Shown: in pieces, positions 19,175 through 26,008 of the stretch
How positions within the stretch are numbered: the stretch's first letter is position 1
How the letters are laid out: each line of letters begins with the position of its first letter
DNA from: Acetohalobium arabaticum DSM 5501
Lineage (GTDB): Bacteria; Bacillota; Halanaerobiia; Halobacteroidales; Acetohalobiaceae
Reading direction: 5' to 3'
DNA: 64,000 bases
Assembly: GCF_000144695.1 (NCBI RefSeq)
Contig: NC_014378.1
Span: forward strand, 1,946,043-2,010,042
Translations under genes and position numbers: made by a program
The notes under the pieces: model-generated
The model's input: only the letters and a program-made list of their open reading frames with translations
Told to the model about the DNA's origin: nothing
Databases searched by the model: none

Positions 19175-19793
19175 ACTCCAACCTCCTTATGTTATTAACT
19201 ACTCTCTTTAATTTTTGCTGGTCCTTCTGTCCCGGACTACTTTCAACTCCACTGTTAATATCTACTCCATAAGGTTCTACCTTTTTGACAGCAGTAGTAA
19301 TATTATCCGGATTCAAACCGCCGGCCAAAATAATCGGTCCTACTTCTTCTGCCTCTACAGCCAGATCCCAGTTGAAGGTCTTACCGGTTCCGCCCAACCT
19401 CTTAGGTTGATAGGTATCCAGAAGATATCCTGCTATTTCATAGGCGGCCATCCTTTTAGGTTCCAACTTTTCCCGCACGCGAAAGGCCTTAATCACCTTC
19501 CATGCTTTCAGCTGCTTACAATACTCCGGCGTTTCAGTTCCATGTAACTGCAGTGTATCTAAACCGCAGTAATCAGCTGTCTTTTGAACCTCCTCAATAT
19601 CTTCATCGACAAAAACTCCTGTTAGGTTAATGAATGGAGGCAGTTTATTTATTATCTGGTGTACCTGCTCAGCAGTTACCTGTCTGGGGCTATTAGCAAA
19701 GATGAATCCTATACTATCTACTCCCAAGCGAACAGCCTGCCTGGCATCATCCAGATTAGTAATACCGCAGACTTTAATTCTAGTTGCTGCCAT
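19164..19793 (-). CDS. trpF: Phosphoribosylanthranilate isomerase
   Basis: Isomerises phosphoribosylanthranilate to CdRP. A TIM barrel starting [16 protein letters not shown] with the catalytic Cys, then [17 protein letters not shown] and [15 protein letters not shown] lies eight bases before the ATG at 19793; two earlier in-frame starts (GTG, ATG) are too close to it. It overlaps trpC by 14 bp. About 210 residues, normal for the family. Confidence 0.96.
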   Translation of the reverse strand: MAATRIKVCGITNLDDARQAVRLGVDSIGFIFANSPRQVTAEQVHQIINKLPPFINLTGVFVDEDIEEVQKTADYCGLDTLQLHGTETPEYCKQLKAWKVIKAFRVREKLEPKRMAAYEIAGYLLDTYQPKRLGGTGKTFNWDLAVEAEEVGPIILAGGLNPDNITTAVKKVEPYGVDINSGVESSPGQKDQQKLKRVVNNIRRLEYAE

Positions 19794-20574
19794 TTCCATC
19801 ACTCCTACCCAGCAGTTCAGCTATTCTATTGCTGAGATCATCACTACGCATTAAGGCTTCTCCTATTAAAACAGCATCGACACCAGTATCAGTTAATTTC
19901 TCAATATCATCTTTAGAGGAGATACCGCTTTCGCTAACTATAACTTTATCTGCTGGTAATAATTCCTGCAGCTGCAGCGTCTGTTCTATATCAGTCTCAA
20001 AAGTCTTTAGATTCCGATTGTTGATGCCGACTATTTCAGCACCAGCCCGGCAGGCTGTCTTTAACTCCCCAGCTGTATGGACTTCCACTAATGCTTCCAT
20101 TCCCAGCTTTCGAATTAAACTGATTAATTCTATCAGCTTTTTTTCCGTTAGAATATTGACTATCAATAATACAGCATCGGCGCCATGGGCTTGAGCCTCA
20201 TAAACCTGATAAGGATCAATGATGAAGTCCTTCCGCAGCAGGGGCAGATCTGTTGCTTCTCTTACCTGCTGTAGATATTCAAGGCTGCCCTGAAAGAATT
20301 CTTCATCAGTTAATATTGAAATAGCCTCCACTCTATTTTGGGAATATTTTTTTGCTATCTCCACTGGATTAAAGTCTTTCCTGATCAACCCCTTTGACGG
20401 GGAAGCCTGCTTGATTTCAGCAATCAATCCCAAAACTGAATTAGTTAAGGCTGCTTTGAAGTCTCTGACTTCATCTACTGGACGTAATCTCTCCTTTAAT
20501 TCCGTTAGGCTTATCTCTTCTTTACGCTGCTTTACTTCTTCTTTAGTATTGGCCACTATTTTATCTAGGAACAT
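19780..20574 (-). CDS. trpC: Indole-3-glycerol phosphate synthase
   Basis: Ring-closing decarboxylase producing indole-3-glycerol phosphate. 264 residues with IAEIKQASPSKGLI (catalytic Lys in the IAEIK motif), LTDEEFFQGSLEYL, LLRKDFIIDPYQVYEA, GINNRNLKTF and VSESGI, the full set of signature motifs. Overlaps trpD by 10 bp. Confidence 0.97.
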   Translation of the reverse strand: MFLDKIVANTKEEVKQRKEEISLTELKERLRPVDEVRDFKAALTNSVLGLIAEIKQASPSKGLIRKDFNPVEIAKKYSQNRVEAISILTDEEFFQGSLEYLQQVREATDLPLLRKDFIIDPYQVYEAQAHGADAVLLIVNILTEKKLIELISLIRKLGMEALVEVHTAGELKTACRAGAEIVGINNRNLKTFETDIEQTLQLQELLPADKVIVSESGISSKDDIEKLTDTGVDAVLIGEALMRSDDLSNRIAELLGRSDGNGSN

Positions 20575-21593
20575 TTTTGGTCCTGCTTTCTCTGGGTATA
20601 ATCAATTAATGCTTCTAACTTATCTAAAGCCTGCCCAGTATCTATTACTTCAGCTGCCAGATCGATTCCTTCTTCCAATCTATCGACTTTACCGGCCACC
20701 AGGAAGGCTGCTGCACTATTAAGCAGAATAATCTCCCGTTTAGGCCCTGATTTACCCTGTAAGATATCGAGAGTAATCTGAGCATTCTCTGCTGCATTAC
20801 CACCCTTAATATCTCCTACTTCTGCTAAAGATAATCCAAAGTCACGGGGATGAATAGTAAAATCTTCTACCTCTCCATCAGAAAGATAGCTAACCTTAGT
20901 CTCACCTAAGTTTGAAATCTCATCTAACCCACCGGCGCCGTGAACCACAAAGGCCCTCTTAACTCCTAAATTTCCCAACACATGGGCCAATACCGATGTT
21001 AATTCCGGGTCATAAACGCCCAATACCTGGTATTCAGCACGAGCCGGATTTGTTAATGGTCCCAAAATATTAAATACAGTTCTGATTCCAATCTCTTTGC
21101 GCGGCTTAATGGCGTGCTTCATAGCCTGATGGAAGTTAGGAGCATACATAAATCCAATCCCGATTCTATCTACTGCTTCAGCCACCTGCGGGGCTGTTAA
21201 ATCTAGATTAACCCCAAGCTCTTCTAATACATCTGCACTACCACTTTTACTTGAGACTGAACGGTTACCATGTTTGGCCACTGGAACTCCTCCACCAATT
21301 GCTACAAAAGCAGTCGTTGTTGAAATATTGAAGGTTCCCACGCCGTCGCCTCCTGTCCCGCAAGTATCAATCACATCTGATGTTTTTGGCTTAACAGCAG
21401 TTGCCTTCTTGCGCATCACCTCAGCACAGCCAGTAATTTCAGGCACTGTTTCTCCTTTCATTCGCAATCCAGTGATGAAGCTTCCTATCTGTGCTTTAGT
21501 GGCCTCACCGCTCATAATCAATTCCATTGCTTCTGCTGCCTGACCAACATCTAAGTTCTTACCATTAGTTACCTGTTTAATAAATTTTCTCAT
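20565..21593 (-). CDS. trpD: Anthranilate phosphoribosyltransferase
   Basis: Transfers phosphoribose from PRPP to anthranilate. 342 residues with the GTGGDG PRPP-binding motif, STTTAFVAIGGGVPVAKHGNRSVSSKSGSAD and HGAGGLDE. It is not fused to a TrpG glutaminase domain, as happens in some bacteria, and no trpG lies in the operon. The ribosome site lies within a (G/U)AG triplet array described separately. Confidence 0.97.
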   Translation of the reverse strand: MRKFIKQVTNGKNLDVGQAAEAMELIMSGEATKAQIGSFITGLRMKGETVPEITGCAEVMRKKATAVKPKTSDVIDTCGTGGDGVGTFNISTTTAFVAIGGGVPVAKHGNRSVSSKSGSADVLEELGVNLDLTAPQVAEAVDRIGIGFMYAPNFHQAMKHAIKPRKEIGIRTVFNILGPLTNPARAEYQVLGVYDPELTSVLAHVLGNLGVKRAFVVHGAGGLDEISNLGETKVSYLSDGEVEDFTIHPRDFGLSLAEVGDIKGGNAAENAQITLDILQGKSGPKREIILLNSAAAFLVAGKVDRLEEGIDLAAEVIDTGQALDKLEALIDYTQRKQDQKCS

Positions 21594-21646
21594 CTATCTC
21601 AGCTCCTCTCAGCTAATATTTTTTCTCTTCTCAACTCAATCTACTA
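21594..21646 (-). promoter_or_regulatory. Candidate TRAP-binding triplet array over the trpE-trpD junction
   Basis: In the reverse-strand RNA, UAG at 21646-21644 and 21643-21641 are followed by GAG at 21637, 21632 and 21627 (5-nt steps). After a 9-nt gap come UAG at 21615 and GAG at 21610, 21605 and 21600 (5-nt steps again), then UAG ending two bases before the trpD ATG. The array contains the trpD ribosome site (AGGAG). It matches the pattern of the main TRAP site but is less regular. GAG-rich ribosome sites can imitate such arrays, so it is a candidate only. Confidence 0.5.
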
Positions 21647-23108
21647 ATTCAAGCGCTGCCAGCAGCGCTTCCGCCTTATTTAAGGTCTCATAATACTCAG
21701 CTTCCGGCTGAGAATCAGCCACAATTCCAGCTCCAGCCTGAAGATACACCTTCTGATCATAAAAAAGCATCGTCCGAATTGTAATACAGCTGTCTAGATT
21801 ACCATCAAATCCAAAGTACCCTATAGCTCCAGCATAAGGTCCCCGTTTTGTAGGCTCTAATTCCGATATAATCTCCATCGCCCTGATCTTAGGAGCTCCC
21901 GAAACAGTTCCAGCCGGAAAACAGGCCTTGAGCGCATCAAAACTGCTGTAATTTTCTCTTAACTCTCCTCTGATGTTAGAAACTAAATGCATTACATGGG
22001 AATACTTCTCTATCTCCATAAACTCATCTACTTCCACACTGCCGTACCGACTGACTCTACCGACATCATTGCGTCCCAAATCGACTAACATAGTATGCTC
22101 AGCCCGCTCCTTTTTATCATTCAGCATCTCCTCTGCCAGTGCATTATCTTCTTCTTCAGTCTCGCCCCGCCTTCTCGTACCGGCTATCGGCCGGTTTTCT
22201 ACATTTCCATCTTCTACTCTAACTAACATCTCCGGCGAAGCACCGATTAACTCTAAATCAGCAAAATTAAGATAATACATATAGGGAGAAGGATTAACCC
22301 GCCTAAGGCTTCGATAAACATCAAAGGGCTCAGCTTCAGTAAGAACCTCTAATCTTTGGGAAAGAACCACCTGAAAGATATCCCCAGACTTAATATACTC
22401 TTTAGCCTGCTCTACTTTAGCTGTAAATTCAGACTTAGTTAAATTGGATTTAAACTCAAACTCATTCTGCTTACTCTTCTGGCGCAGAGAAATAGGCGGT
22501 TTCTGCTCACCTAAAGACCGATTCAATCTACTCTTTAGTCCCTCAATCCTTTCAACTGCCTCTTGATAAGCTGTTTTAGGATCGCCATTAACTCTGGCAT
22601 TAGCAACTATCTTGATCTTATGTTTGACATGATCAAAAATTAAGATAGTATCAGTCAGCATAAATAATGCATCCGGGACCTCCAAACCTGACTCAGGCTG
22701 AGGAATCTCTTCAAAAGAAGTTACCAGTTCATAACCAAGATAGCCTACTGCTCCGCCAGAAAACCGCGGCAGTCCATCTACTTCTACTGGCTGATACCGG
22801 TCCAATACTTCCTCAAGCTCCTTTAATGGCTCTTCAGTTCTGTGTTCCTCTACTCTATTCCCTTCTTCAATCTTCACCTTTCCCTGCTGATAGCTAAAAA
22901 TCAAGAAAGGATCTATTCCAATAAAGGAATAACGGCCTACCTTCTCTCCGCCTTCTACACTTTCTAATAGATAGGAATATTCTCCAGTATCGAGCTTTTT
23001 AAAAGCCGATACCGGCGTCTCCAGATCAGCTACCACTTCCGAATAGACAGGAACCAAGTTTCCCTTATCAGCTTTAGCCATAAACTCTTCGCGATTAGGA
23101 TAATACAT
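21636..23108 (-). CDS. trpE: Anthranilate synthase component I
   Basis: Chorismate-utilising enzyme making anthranilate, from ammonia alone or from glutamine with a TrpG subunit. Amino-terminal region carries ESVEGGEKVGRYSFIG, including a serine motif of the type used for tryptophan feedback inhibition. The carboxy-terminal half has FQVVLSQRLEV, NPSPYMYYL, IAGTRRRG, DLGRNDVGRVSRYGSV, FPAGTVSGAPK and GAIGYFGFDGNLDSCITIRT, all typical. The ATG at 23108 has GGAG nine bases upstream; a TTG five codons earlier is less likely. The start lies within the end of aroF (14-bp overlap). Confidence 0.97.
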   Translation of the reverse strand: MYYPNREEFMAKADKGNLVPVYSEVVADLETPVSAFKKLDTGEYSYLLESVEGGEKVGRYSFIGIDPFLIFSYQQGKVKIEEGNRVEEHRTEEPLKELEEVLDRYQPVEVDGLPRFSGGAVGYLGYELVTSFEEIPQPESGLEVPDALFMLTDTILIFDHVKHKIKIVANARVNGDPKTAYQEAVERIEGLKSRLNRSLGEQKPPISLRQKSKQNEFEFKSNLTKSEFTAKVEQAKEYIKSGDIFQVVLSQRLEVLTEAEPFDVYRSLRRVNPSPYMYYLNFADLELIGASPEMLVRVEDGNVENRPIAGTRRRGETEEEDNALAEEMLNDKKERAEHTMLVDLGRNDVGRVSRYGSVEVDEFMEIEKYSHVMHLVSNIRGELRENYSSFDALKACFPAGTVSGAPKIRAMEIISELEPTKRGPYAGAIGYFGFDGNLDSCITIRTMLFYDQKVYLQAGAGIVADSQPEAEYYETLNKAEALLAALELVD

Positions 23109-23910
23109 TTCTATTGGCTCCAATTACCTCTACTAAATCTTCAAATTGAGATAGTGTCAATGACTGGTCTCGAGTACAGAAGGTCTCATCAGTTTCAAAA
23201 TGAACCTCTACCATAACTCCATCGACTCCAGCAGCAAGACCGGCTTTTGCCAGAGGAATTATCAAATCACTTCTTCCCGCTGCCTGACTGGGATCAATAA
23301 TTACCGGCAGATGGCTTAACTGACGGATAATGGGGACAGCACTGATATCCAGCAGATTCTCAGTATACTGCTGAAAGCATTTAATACCCTGCTCACAGAG
23401 AATTACATCCTGGTTACCTGCATCAAGAATATATTCAGCTGCCAACAGCCATTCACGGATAGTTGCACTCATACCTCTTTTCAGAATTACTGGAAGATTA
23501 TAATTGCCTACCTCCCGCAATAAAGGATAATTCTGCATATTCTGCGAACCAATCTGGAGAATATCAACATATTCAGCTATAGATTCAACCTGACGAATAT
23601 CCATTACTTCAGTAGCTATCAATAAACCTGTCTCTTCTTTCACTTCAGCCAGCATCTCTAAACTTAAATCTTCTAATCCTTGACTGGAATAAGGGGATAA
23701 CTGTAATTCATAACGCAATACCTCAGCTCCAGCCTCTTTTAAAGACACAGCAGCAGTAAAGAACTTTTCTCTACTCTCTATAGCACAAAAATCAGCTATT
23801 ACTGTCGGCTCTCCACTTCCAATTCCAATATCTCCAATCCCAATTATACTCTTCTCTAACTTATCACTTTTACCGGCTAAAGGATATAGTTCTTTAGCAG
23901 GTTGACTCAT
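23095..23910 (-). CDS. aroF: 3-deoxy-7-phosphoheptulonate (DAHP) synthase, trp-operon copy
   Basis: First committed step of the shikimate pathway, condensing PEP and erythrose 4-phosphate. 271 residues of the type I-beta (AroFI-beta/KDO8P-like) class, without an added chorismate mutase or ACT domain. Motifs visible are [71 protein letters not shown] and VMVEVHFETDE. The usual PSH with its metal-site His reads PSQ here, and the usual AGPCAVES reads ADFCAIES, so activity may differ from the second copy at 51.0 kb. It heads the trp biosynthetic genes after the TRAP leader. Confidence 0.88.
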   Translation of the reverse strand: MSQPAKELYPLAGKSDKLEKSIIGIGDIGIGSGEPTVIADFCAIESREKFFTAAVSLKEAGAEVLRYELQLSPYSSQGLEDLSLEMLAEVKEETGLLIATEVMDIRQVESIAEYVDILQIGSQNMQNYPLLREVGNYNLPVILKRGMSATIREWLLAAEYILDAGNQDVILCEQGIKCFQQYTENLLDISAVPIIRQLSHLPVIIDPSQAAGRSDLIIPLAKAGLAAGVDGVMVEVHFETDETFCTRDQSLTLSQFEDLVEVIGANRNVLS

Positions 23911-23940
23911 CTAAGCTCAGCTCCTCTCTTCTCTAACCTA
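23906..23940 (-). promoter_or_regulatory. Second TRAP-binding site, over the aroF ribosome binding site and start codon
   Basis: RNA triplets read UAG (23940-23938), then GAG at 23933, 23928, 23923, 23918, UAG at 23913 and GAG at 23908. The last six are spaced exactly 5 nt, and the last triplet lies inside the coding start. The Shine-Dalgarno (GGAG, about 23922-23925) is within the array. Bound TRAP would block ribosome access, as established for Bacillus subtilis trpG and trpP. Confidence 0.75.
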
Positions 23941-23952
23941 ATTTTTTTAACT

Positions 23953-23979
23953 AAAAAAACCTGGCTCAATTGAGCCAGG
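23953..23979 (-). terminator. Attenuator terminator in the trp leader
   Basis: CCTGGCTCAA/TTGAGCCAGG, a self-complementary 20-bp sequence (23960-23979) followed by seven U on the reverse strand, lying between mtrB and aroF. A competing pairing is visible: RNA 24066-24053, inside the TRAP site, can pair with RNA 23981-23968, the 5' arm of this terminator, over 12 of 14 positions including wobbles. TRAP bound upstream would prevent that pairing and favour termination. Confidence 0.88.
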
Positions 23980-24024
23980 GTTACATAAGCTAGTCAAAGA
24001 CTAAATATGCAGTAAATAGACATA

Positions 24025-24087
24025 CTCAGCCTCTATTCACTCTGCTCATCTCACCTAAACTCAACTACTCTAATCTCTTCTAAACTA
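24025..24087 (-). promoter_or_regulatory. Main TRAP-binding site in the trp operon leader
   Basis: In the reverse-strand RNA ten triplets of the form UAG or GAG begin at 24087, 24082, 24077, 24072, 24067, 24062, 24057, 24052, 24047 and 24042, each exactly 5 nt after the last. They are followed by UAG at 24035 and GAG at 24027. TRAP is an 11-subunit ring binding one triplet per subunit with 2-nt spacers preferred, so ten to twelve triplets is the expected size. Further UAG triplets at 24118, 24110 and 24105 overlap and follow the mtrB stop. Confidence 0.93.
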
Positions 24088-24115
24088 TAGACTTAACTTC
24101 ACCTAATCTAAAACT

Positions 24116-24352
24116 CTATTCCGCGTCAACGTCTCCTGATGTTGCCTCACCATGTTCAGTAATAATATCAGCCTTACCCCTTATCTTAATGGCTGAAGTA
24201 TGTTCAGTAAACTGGGCTAACATGACTTCACCAGCATCTAACTTCTCAGTATGATGGAACTTAGTCTGCTCTCCTCTAGTCAAACCGATAATTGTAACTC
24301 CATCTTCTAAGGCTTTAATTACTACATAATCTTCCTCAACTCTATTTGGCAT
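24116..24352 (-). CDS. mtrB: Tryptophan RNA-binding attenuation protein TRAP (MtrB)
   Basis: A 78-residue protein aligning without gaps to Bacillus TRAP over residues 8-59: [31 protein letters not shown] and [14 protein letters not shown]. In Bacillus numbering the RNA-contact residues Lys37, Lys56 and Arg58 and the tryptophan-pocket residues Thr25, Gln47, Thr49 and Ser53 are kept. TRAP forms an 11-mer ring that binds (G/U)AG repeats when loaded with tryptophan. Here the gene has its own strong promoter and ribosome site (AAGGAGG), and its stop codon is followed at once by the TRAP site and the trp genes. In B. subtilis mtrB is elsewhere, with folE (mtrA). Confidence 0.96.
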   Translation of the reverse strand: MPNRVEEDYVVIKALEDGVTIIGLTRGEQTKFHHTEKLDAGEVMLAQFTEHTSAIKIRGKADIITEHGEATSGDVDAE

Positions 24353-24409
24353 TAATGTTTCCTCCTTAATAAGGAATAACTTATCTTCCTTTTAAGACTA
24401 TATGTCCTC

Positions 24410-24438
24410 ATGATAATATAATTAACTTTTATTGTCAA
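24410..24438 (-). promoter_or_regulatory. Promoter of the mtrB-trp operon
   Basis: TTGACA (24438-24433), 17-bp spacer, TATCAT (24415-24410) on the reverse strand, about 60 bp before mtrB. No second promoter of similar quality was seen between mtrB and aroF, so mtrB is probably the first gene of the trp transcript. Confidence 0.8.
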
Positions 24439-24451
24439 GTAAATTTGTGAA

Positions 24452-25432
24452 CTACTCTAACTCATCTTCATACTTTTCAGCCAAAAATTCAAACAGCTTC
24501 TTTTCTTGTTGATAATCTTCAATCGGTCTAGCAGGAGACCCAATAACAGTCAAACCGGACTCTACTTTGCTTCCATAAGGCACAACAGCTCCTGAGCCAA
24601 CAGTAACCTCGGACTCTATATTAGCAGTATGCACAATGGCATTCGAACCAACCATTACATTTTTTCCAACTGTGCCTCCTACAATAGCACCGCTGCCGAT
24701 AAAAGTACCGCCTTCAATAACTGTAGAGATAACCTTTCGATCATCAGCCGATTCCAACTTAGCCCGTTTGCGACCGACATTGAAGATTCTGGCCAGAGGT
24801 CCGATTCTAATCTTATCTCTAATCGTTACATTACTCTCCAAATTAGCCGCAGTTCCAATTGAAACATCATTCCCGATTTTTACATCACTTCTAATTGTAA
24901 CATTTTCTTCAATCTTAACATTATTTCCAATTTCAACATTGTCACCAATGATAGCTCCAGTACCGATATGACAATTATCTCCAATAACTGTATTACTTCT
25001 AATGATAACTCCGGTTCCCACAAATGTATTCTGCCCAATCTTTACCTCTTCATTTAAAATAGCATTACCAACTACCCGACTTCCGTGGTCTAAATAGACA
25101 CCATCATAGAGTTCAGCCAGAGAACTGACACTGGCACCATCCATTAACGTTACTTTACGCCACTCTCTTATTTCTTTCTGGTCCTTAAAATCTGTTACTG
25201 GAACGATAGTAATAATCGGATCCAGACAGATATTTTCAATTAAAGCCATCATTTCCTCTAGCATCTCACCTTTAACTACAACTGATAAATCAACCTTTCT
25301 TCCTTCAGGTCCTCTAATTACTTTAACTGAATAATGGAGATCATAATCAGAAAGTTTATCCCGTAGTTTATAGCTTTCAGTACCGCCTACAGTAGTTCTT
25401 ATCTGATAATAGTCTGCTTGATTAACTTCCAT
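24452..25432 (-). CDS. Left-handed beta-helix (hexapeptide-repeat) protein, LpxD/acyltransferase-like
   Basis: Residues from about 95 onward are an almost unbroken series of hexapeptide repeats (V.IG.N, such as VKIGQNTFVG, IGDNCHIGTG, VEIGNNVKIE), forming a left-handed beta-helix. It resembles acyl- or acetyltransferases of the LpxD/GlmU group. The first roughly 90 residues are not recognised. The ATG at 25432 has a GGGGGAG ribosome site; the frame opens 8 codons earlier. Diderm Halanaerobiales could use it in envelope glycan or lipid synthesis, but no other lipid A gene is in the window. Substrate unknown. Confidence 0.75.
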   Translation of the reverse strand: MEVNQADYYQIRTTVGGTESYKLRDKLSDYDLHYSVKVIRGPEGRKVDLSVVVKGEMLEEMMALIENICLDPIITIVPVTDFKDQKEIREWRKVTLMDGASVSSLAELYDGVYLDHGSRVVGNAILNEEVKIGQNTFVGTGVIIRSNTVIGDNCHIGTGAIIGDNVEIGNNVKIEENVTIRSDVKIGNDVSIGTAANLESNVTIRDKIRIGPLARIFNVGRKRAKLESADDRKVISTVIEGGTFIGSGAIVGGTVGKNVMVGSNAIVHTANIESEVTVGSGAVVPYGSKVESGLTVIGSPARPIEDYQQEKKLFEFLAEKYEDELE

Positions 25433-25466
25433 ATCGCTCCCCCTTCCATTTAACATTGTAAGGTAT

Positions 25467-25958
25467 TTATGAAATTTCTGCCTGTTCCTGTTCTTCCTGT
25501 TTCAGTTGATGAGCCAGCCTAGCTGATGCTGCGGAAGCAATTCCTGCTACAATGTCATCAAGAAAGGTGTCCACTCTTCCTTGACTATTATCCAGTTTTT
25601 TGATAATTCCTGTCTTTTCTTTATCTAAATATCCAAAACTAGTTACTCCAATAGTACCGTAAATATTTGCTATCGTCATAGCCAAGCTTTCATCAATTCC
25701 ATACAGCGGTTCATCAGTCTTAATAATAGTAGCCAGCGGCTCTTCTAATTTATCATCTTCAGCCATCTTATCTAAGGCTAAACCGGTTAAGATTGTATGC
25801 TGTACTTCCCGTTTTTCAAATACCCGCTCTACATTAATAATACAGTCTTCTAAAGTTAAATTAGGATTATAAGGCACTTGCAGTTCATAAACGATCTCTG
25901 CTATAGCCTTCAATTTAACCCCTCTCTGCTTTAATAAATTAATCACCAGCTCTTTCAT
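25467..25958 (-). CDS. Phosphatidylglycerophosphatase A family protein (PgpA/YutG-like)
   Basis: A 163-residue alpha-helical protein of the PgpA family, with the TGLALDKMAE and GIDESLAMTIANIYGTIGVTSFGYLDKEKTG segments and an acidic VDTFLDDIVAGIASAASARLAHQ end. E. coli PgpA is membrane-bound, but this form lacks obvious transmembrane spans, like Bacillus YutG. YutG-type proteins act in phospholipid or related phosphatase chemistry. It is 10 bp upstream of the hexapeptide protein and 50 bp downstream of dnaE. Confidence 0.75.
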   Translation of the reverse strand: MKELVINLLKQRGVKLKAIAEIVYELQVPYNPNLTLEDCIINVERVFEKREVQHTILTGLALDKMAEDDKLEEPLATIIKTDEPLYGIDESLAMTIANIYGTIGVTSFGYLDKEKTGIIKKLDNSQGRVDTFLDDIVAGIASAASARLAHQLKQEEQEQAEIS

Positions 25959-26008
25959 CTAATCCCCCCCTCTAAACATTAAACCATACAGCTATATTAT
26001 ATGCTTAA

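Noticed and set aside
23960-23979. Ordinary terminator of mtrB only
   Set aside because: Its 5' arm can pair with the triplet array and it sits between the TRAP site and aroF, which fits an attenuator better.
24000-24115. A trp leader peptide with tandem Trp codons
   Set aside because: No short open frame with a ribosome site and Trp codons was seen; the triplet array and mtrB explain the region.
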